This document shows positions 60,501-64,000 of a DNA stretch of 64,000 nucleotides, piece by piece. Source of the DNA: Deuterostichococcus epilithicus (Eukaryota; Chlorophyta; Trebouxiophyceae; Prasiolales; Stichococcaceae); contig JAVTLE010000023.1 in NCBI GenBank assembly GCA_033439295.1, positions 2,640,530 to 2,704,529 of the forward strand. The letters are read 5' to 3'. Both the position numbers and the translations under genes were made by a program. Within the stretch, counting starts at the first letter, position 1; each line of letters starts with the position of its first letter. The notes below the pieces were generated by a model. The model was not told where the DNA came from. It did no database searches and saw only the letters and a list, made by a program, of their open reading frames with translations.

Positions 60501-60999
60501 GCCGGCGGGCGGCGAGGAGGGGCGCCGCCTGGCGCCGCCCGGCGCGCCATGGGCGCCCCTCTCCGAGCAGGTGGGCTCTCTGGCGCTGCCGAATGCTGGC
60601 CTCCCCATTCTCTGTGTGGCAGGACAGTGCGGCGTGTGCATCAATGGGCTGCGCCTGCCTGCATGCACCCCTTGCAACAGCAGCGCCGCAAGTGGGTGGA
60701 CTATGGAAACCAGCACCATTGTTTCACTCACGATGCTCTTTGCTGCCGTGGGCGTCAGCAATCAGACGCTTTAGCAATGCCATGCAGCAGATATACATCT
60801 GCCGGCACACTTATTGTTCCGACCCATGCCGCAGAGTACGAAGGAGCCTACGCCGCCAAAGGGGCCAGACCTGTTCGAGCGGCTGCCCTTTGGGGTGACG
60901 CTGCTGCTGTGGATCCTGGTAGGCCTGGCGGCCTCGGTCGCGGCACTGCCCATGTCCCGCTGGATCCTGGAGAACGAGTGGCTGTCCAACAGGCCCTGA
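57512..60999 (+). CDS. ODR4: ODR4-like ER membrane protein
   Basis: ODR4 proteins are ER-anchored by a C-terminal membrane helix; in animals they assist receptor trafficking and bind the UFM1 protease UFSP2. The start at 57512 gives MVRQCQAEQGISSYAGSVLQ, spliced in frame to VGLLVGRIGPARDYLLFLVK TPQQ (family N-terminus). Next are LDTEWIAEHAAQVTRMLPGG, GIAVVGAYLVAGEKAFQAAI, LLLHIDAGTGK, KPVELRFTSVLPGFQTLRCS, SRFRSLVEQESARIEGAFAL, a basic-acidic stretch KERLVAERRKHVEQAVDQPP and RQIMVGRMRIAGRLEGFAFV. The region near 59920-60050 gives GYMLQSVEEDADALAAEQSL. The last exon has a single membrane helix FGVTLLLWILVGLAASVAAL and stops at 60997-60999. The architecture (cytosolic domain plus tail anchor) matches the family; some exons between 59290 and 60560 are not firmly placed. 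Confidence 0.85.
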
Positions 61000-61271
61000 G
61001 GATCGTTGACACGAGACCACAGCCATTAGCTAGGCAGGAGCGCATGTGCAGCTAGCTGGGTATTGCGCAGAGGCCGATGTGCTTCCGGAAATCGAATCTA
61101 CAGTCAGAACCGCCTGCTCCCACCCAAGTGGTCTTGGTGGCGTACCAAATACGTAACGAGACAATCAAATGAGGCTTAAGTCATGACCAAACACTCTTTC
61201 CAATATGAAATCACTAAACAGTCAACAGACACTTCCGCCTCCTTCTCTCTCGGCCATTCTGCAGCGGATCA
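61000..61271. other. intergenic, convergent gene ends
   Basis: A short AT-richer spacer between the ODR4-like gene and MsrB, with no coding signal. Confidence 0.5.
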
Positions 61272-62714
61272 TCAAGCGGTGCCTGCCGCAGCAGTGAATT
61301 TTAGCGCCAACCCGTTCATGCAGTACCTGGCATGAGAGCAAACGCCATGGCTGGTCAGCAGCTCAGCCCAAGCAGTAGTCGTGTCCAGTGAGCAGGCATG
61401 TGGACCGTGGCAGTCTGGATGCCGCTGGGGACACGCTATCACACGTCTTAGGTGCACCGCACCTGAGCCCAGTGGGCTGCGGGCCGTCGTTGAAGACGTG
61501 GCCGAGGTGCGAGCCGCACGACTTGCAGGTGATCTCCGTACGCGGCAGGAATGGAATCAAATTGTCCTGCGTCTCATTGACGGCGTCTGGCAGCGCCTGG
61601 AAGAACGACGGCCTGCACAGCACCACCAGCCAATGGTGATGCCGTGATCTAACTCGTTCATCTTTAGGTGTACCTGCTTGCATGTTGGTGTGCCCCTGCT
61701 CTTGACGCACGTGCGGTTGCAGAATCCACCAGGAACAGCAGCAGCGAGGAAGTCAATCAGCTGCGCAAGCTTTGTTCAGCCTCACCATCCGGTGCCAGAG
61801 TTGAACTTGGCCGAGGAGCTGAACACGTTGCTGCCGCACCCCCCGCACTGGAAGGTTCCTTCCCTGTACTCCTGCAATAGCGCAGTCACACGGGATCGTC
61901 CACACCAGGCTGTCATTCAACCAGAAACCTGGACCACAGATCTGAGAAGAGCGTCGCCTGGCAGCCTGCATTTGTGTTGCGCTTGTGTCAACACCAAGGC
62001 TGCACCTTATTTAGGGGGCTGGAGAAGGGCAGCTCGGTGCCCGCCCGGCGGAGGACGCTGTACTGCGCCTTTGTGAGCAGCTGGCGCCACTCTTCATCGC
62101 TGTGCACGACGCTGAACTGCAACTGCAGTCACACAAGGTTGACCCACATGACAGCACTGATCACAACCGATAACAAGAGAAGTTCAGCGCGCACGTTGCC
62201 GCGCATGTCTGACTGAGGGGGAAGCCTTGTCGCCACCGACACCATGCAATGCTGCGTGGGCACCTGTTCCGCATACGCTGAACGAGAGCCGAGCGGACCC
62301 CCGACTGCAGCAGCTGCTGCGAGGCCCAGCAGCAGCTGCCGCCTCTTGCTGCCGTCCGGAGCCCCGGCGCCGGCCGCACATCTTGTGTGGCACCTGCGTG
62401 ACACGTTGCAGTGCCACTGCAGTCCCGCCAGCTGCAGCAGAACGACCTCATCCAGCTCTTCATATAGTCAGGCGCTACCACGATTCTGAACGCTGCAAAG
62501 CTGCATGCTCAAGGGCGCTGAAGGGCGTGCTGGAATGGCCTCATGCCTCAATACTCGGGGCAAAGGCAATAACCTACCTGCAAGAGTGGATCCTCGACCT
62601 TTGAGGCGCTGAACAGACAGCCCTCTGGCGCAGTTGGCGCGCTGCAGGACAGCGCTGCGATTCCAGGATTGTGCCAAAGATCGTGTGCGACTGAAGCGCC
62701 TGCACCGACGTCAT
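61272..62714 (-). CDS. MSRB: peptide methionine (R)-S-oxide reductase B with probable thylakoid-lumen signal
   Basis: MsrB reduces methionine-R-sulfoxide in proteins. Exon 1 starts at ATG 62714 ([20 protein letters not shown]) and is Arg/Ser-rich like a plastid targeting peptide. It joins in phase to an exon with [20 protein letters not shown] and SRSAYAEQ: twin Arg, hydrophobic core and an AYA cleavage-type end, as in Tat lumen signals. Then [20 protein letters not shown] with [35 protein letters not shown] with [48 protein letters not shown] and finally [11 protein letters not shown] with stop at 61272. Zinc pairs CGGC and CKSC are intact and the catalytic Cys of RYCMN is present. Five junctions keep frame. 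Lumen targeting is an inference. Confidence 0.9.
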
Positions 62715-63083
62715 GATCGCAGAGACGCGCCGAGCTGACAATCTGACAATCTTGACAATCTTGTTATCCGAGCTGACCAAAAAAAGTCAGTCCACGCTTC
62801 ACGTTTCTGCACTCATGTTTTTGAACACATCGCAATTCGTGTCCTGCAATCCTGATCACTCTAGAAACTGTTCACGAGCAAGAAACCAAAGCAGTACAAG
62901 CAAAGTCGACATGAATTGATACAGGCGCAACTCCTCCTGAGGGCCGGTGTGTTTGCGATTGCGTTGCTGTCCATGTGCATGGCCTGTGGACCGCCTGTGG
63001 GAAGGCCGCTGGCCTCTTGGCCCGACCTCTATGCTGCAGCGATCCACACAGCATGCGGGCTCGGCTGCAGGGTGCTGCTGTCA
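62715..63083. promoter_or_regulatory. intergenic, MCM2 3' flank and MsrB upstream region
   Basis: Both neighbours lie on the minus strand, so the MsrB promoter falls here. AT-rich, with no exon seen. Confidence 0.45.
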
Positions 63084-64000
63084 TCAGGTGGCGTAGGCGA
63101 TGCGCCGCTCGGCAGGGATGTTGTTCGCCTCCAGCTTGAAGCCAGAGTCACGGAACGCGGCGCTCTCGTAGAAGCCGGTCAGGTCCGTCACGCCGTACTG
63201 CCGCAGCCGCTCCTCCAGCGTCCTGCGCAGCAGAGAGACAATGGAATCGGCGTCACCGCTCCAGGGCAGTGATCCAGCGCTGTACACCTCCAAACTTAAA
63301 AGCTGCGCGACTAGGATGGTCTGCATCGAGGCCGATGCATGGATGCAGCCCCAAAACATGTTCAACTAGTGTCTGTGTGGCTGCACAGTCGTCACCTGCT
63401 GGTGACACCCTCGGCGTCGACGCCGGGCGGTAGCAGCCCCGCCTGCGCCGCGCGCGTCTGGTCGCGCAGCAGCCCCCGCAGCACCGTGAGAACCAGCTCG
63501 AAGTTGTCGCCCGGCGCCGCGATGAACTGCGTGAACTTGCGCGCCATGGACCGCTGCACGCTCTGCTTCTGTGTGCTCACGAAGCTCTGCACCATGACCC
63601 TGCGCATGAGAAGCACATTGCTAGGATCAGCCCGGCTCCGATCATGGCAGGTCTGCTCATGCACGAGCCACTGCAACGAGCTGCCTGAAGCCAGGGTGAT
63701 GGAAGGCACTGGTGAGGGGCTGCGCAAAGACATTCTGCCGTATGGCAGCAAACATCTCAAAACCTGCGGAGGCTCCTAGGGACCAGAAGCTGAGTGTTCC
63801 CAGCGTCGCCTGGGTGCTCACACATATGTATAGAAGACTGCAGCACGCACCGGACGGCGGTGTCGATGTCGGCGTCGGAGACCTGCTTGCGCAGGTGCAT
63901 CTTGGCGTGCGCCTCGGACATGCGGATCATGGACTCCAGGTGCCGCACCGCGATTGGCATGCCCGCCCCGATGGCGCTCTCCTTGCGCAGCTTGGCATAC
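63084..64000 (-). CDS. MCM2: replication licensing helicase subunit MCM2, 3' part
   Basis: MCM2 is a subunit of the MCM2-7 replicative helicase. The window ends inside the gene. The first visible exon encodes KLRKESAIGAGMPIAVRHLE and ESMIRMSEAHAKMHLRKQVS, the MCM C-terminal AAA-lid helices with the RHLESMIR motif. Next are FVSTQKQSVQRSMARKFTQF (MCM2-type: S.QK..V.R.M...F) and DNFELVLTVLRGLLRDQTRA. The last exon has a winged-helix-like SLLRRTLEERLRQYGVTDLT and ends ERRIAYAT, stop at 63084. The VQRSMARKF phrase after the lid separates MCM2 from MCM3-7. The ATPase core lies beyond the window. Confidence 0.88.

Overview
The window reads as nuclear DNA of a green alga, most likely a trebouxiophyte or other Chlorella-like chlorophyte. 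The evidence is high GC, intron-dense genes (introns mostly 100-300 bases, GT donors often GTG-type, acceptors usually GCAG), putative plastid targeting peptides, plastid-lineage families such as DUF1997, an At1g12230-type transaldolase, and an interstitial TTTAGGG-type telomere repeat. Almost every gene is multi-exon, so I give gene spans and mark exon borders only where reading phase and homology agree. I saw no CRISPR arrays, rRNA, convincing tRNA or intact mobile element.

Layout. 1-5018 (+): 3' part of an EDC4/VARICOSE decapping scaffold. 5639-6863 (-): tRNA adenosine deaminase ADAT2. 7150-9630 (+): TPR protein with an unrecognised N-terminal domain. 10011-13708 (-): transaldolase-like protein whose Schiff-base lysine position is arginine. 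14089-15545 (+): small coiled-coil protein. 15615-16604 (-): RNase H2 subunit C, head to head with RTEL1 helicase at 17046-26538 (+), which carries harmonin-N-like and RING modules. 27144-29933 (+): N-acetylglutamate kinase. 30594-39037 (-): a large low-complexity region with unidentified coding exons, a telomere-like repeat, local duplications and ambiguous bases. 39745-41296 (+): SpoU RNA methyltransferase. 41747-44281 (-): polytopic membrane protein. 44730-49342 (-): divergent protein kinase. 49587-51213 (+): DUF1997 protein. 52233-56917 (-): N-acetylglutamate synthase, head to head with an ODR4-like ER protein at 57512-60999 (+). 61272-62714 (-): methionine sulfoxide reductase B with a probable thylakoid-lumen signal. 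63084-64000 (-): 3' end of MCM2.

Themes. NAGS and NAGK, the first two enzymes of plastid arginine synthesis, lie about 22 kb apart. RNASEH2C, RTEL1 and MCM2 all serve DNA replication and genome stability, and the first two may share a promoter. The most unusual observations are the transaldolase with a replaced catalytic residue, the putative Tat-targeted MsrB, the RTEL1 RING module, and the unstable-looking 30.6-39 kb locus.
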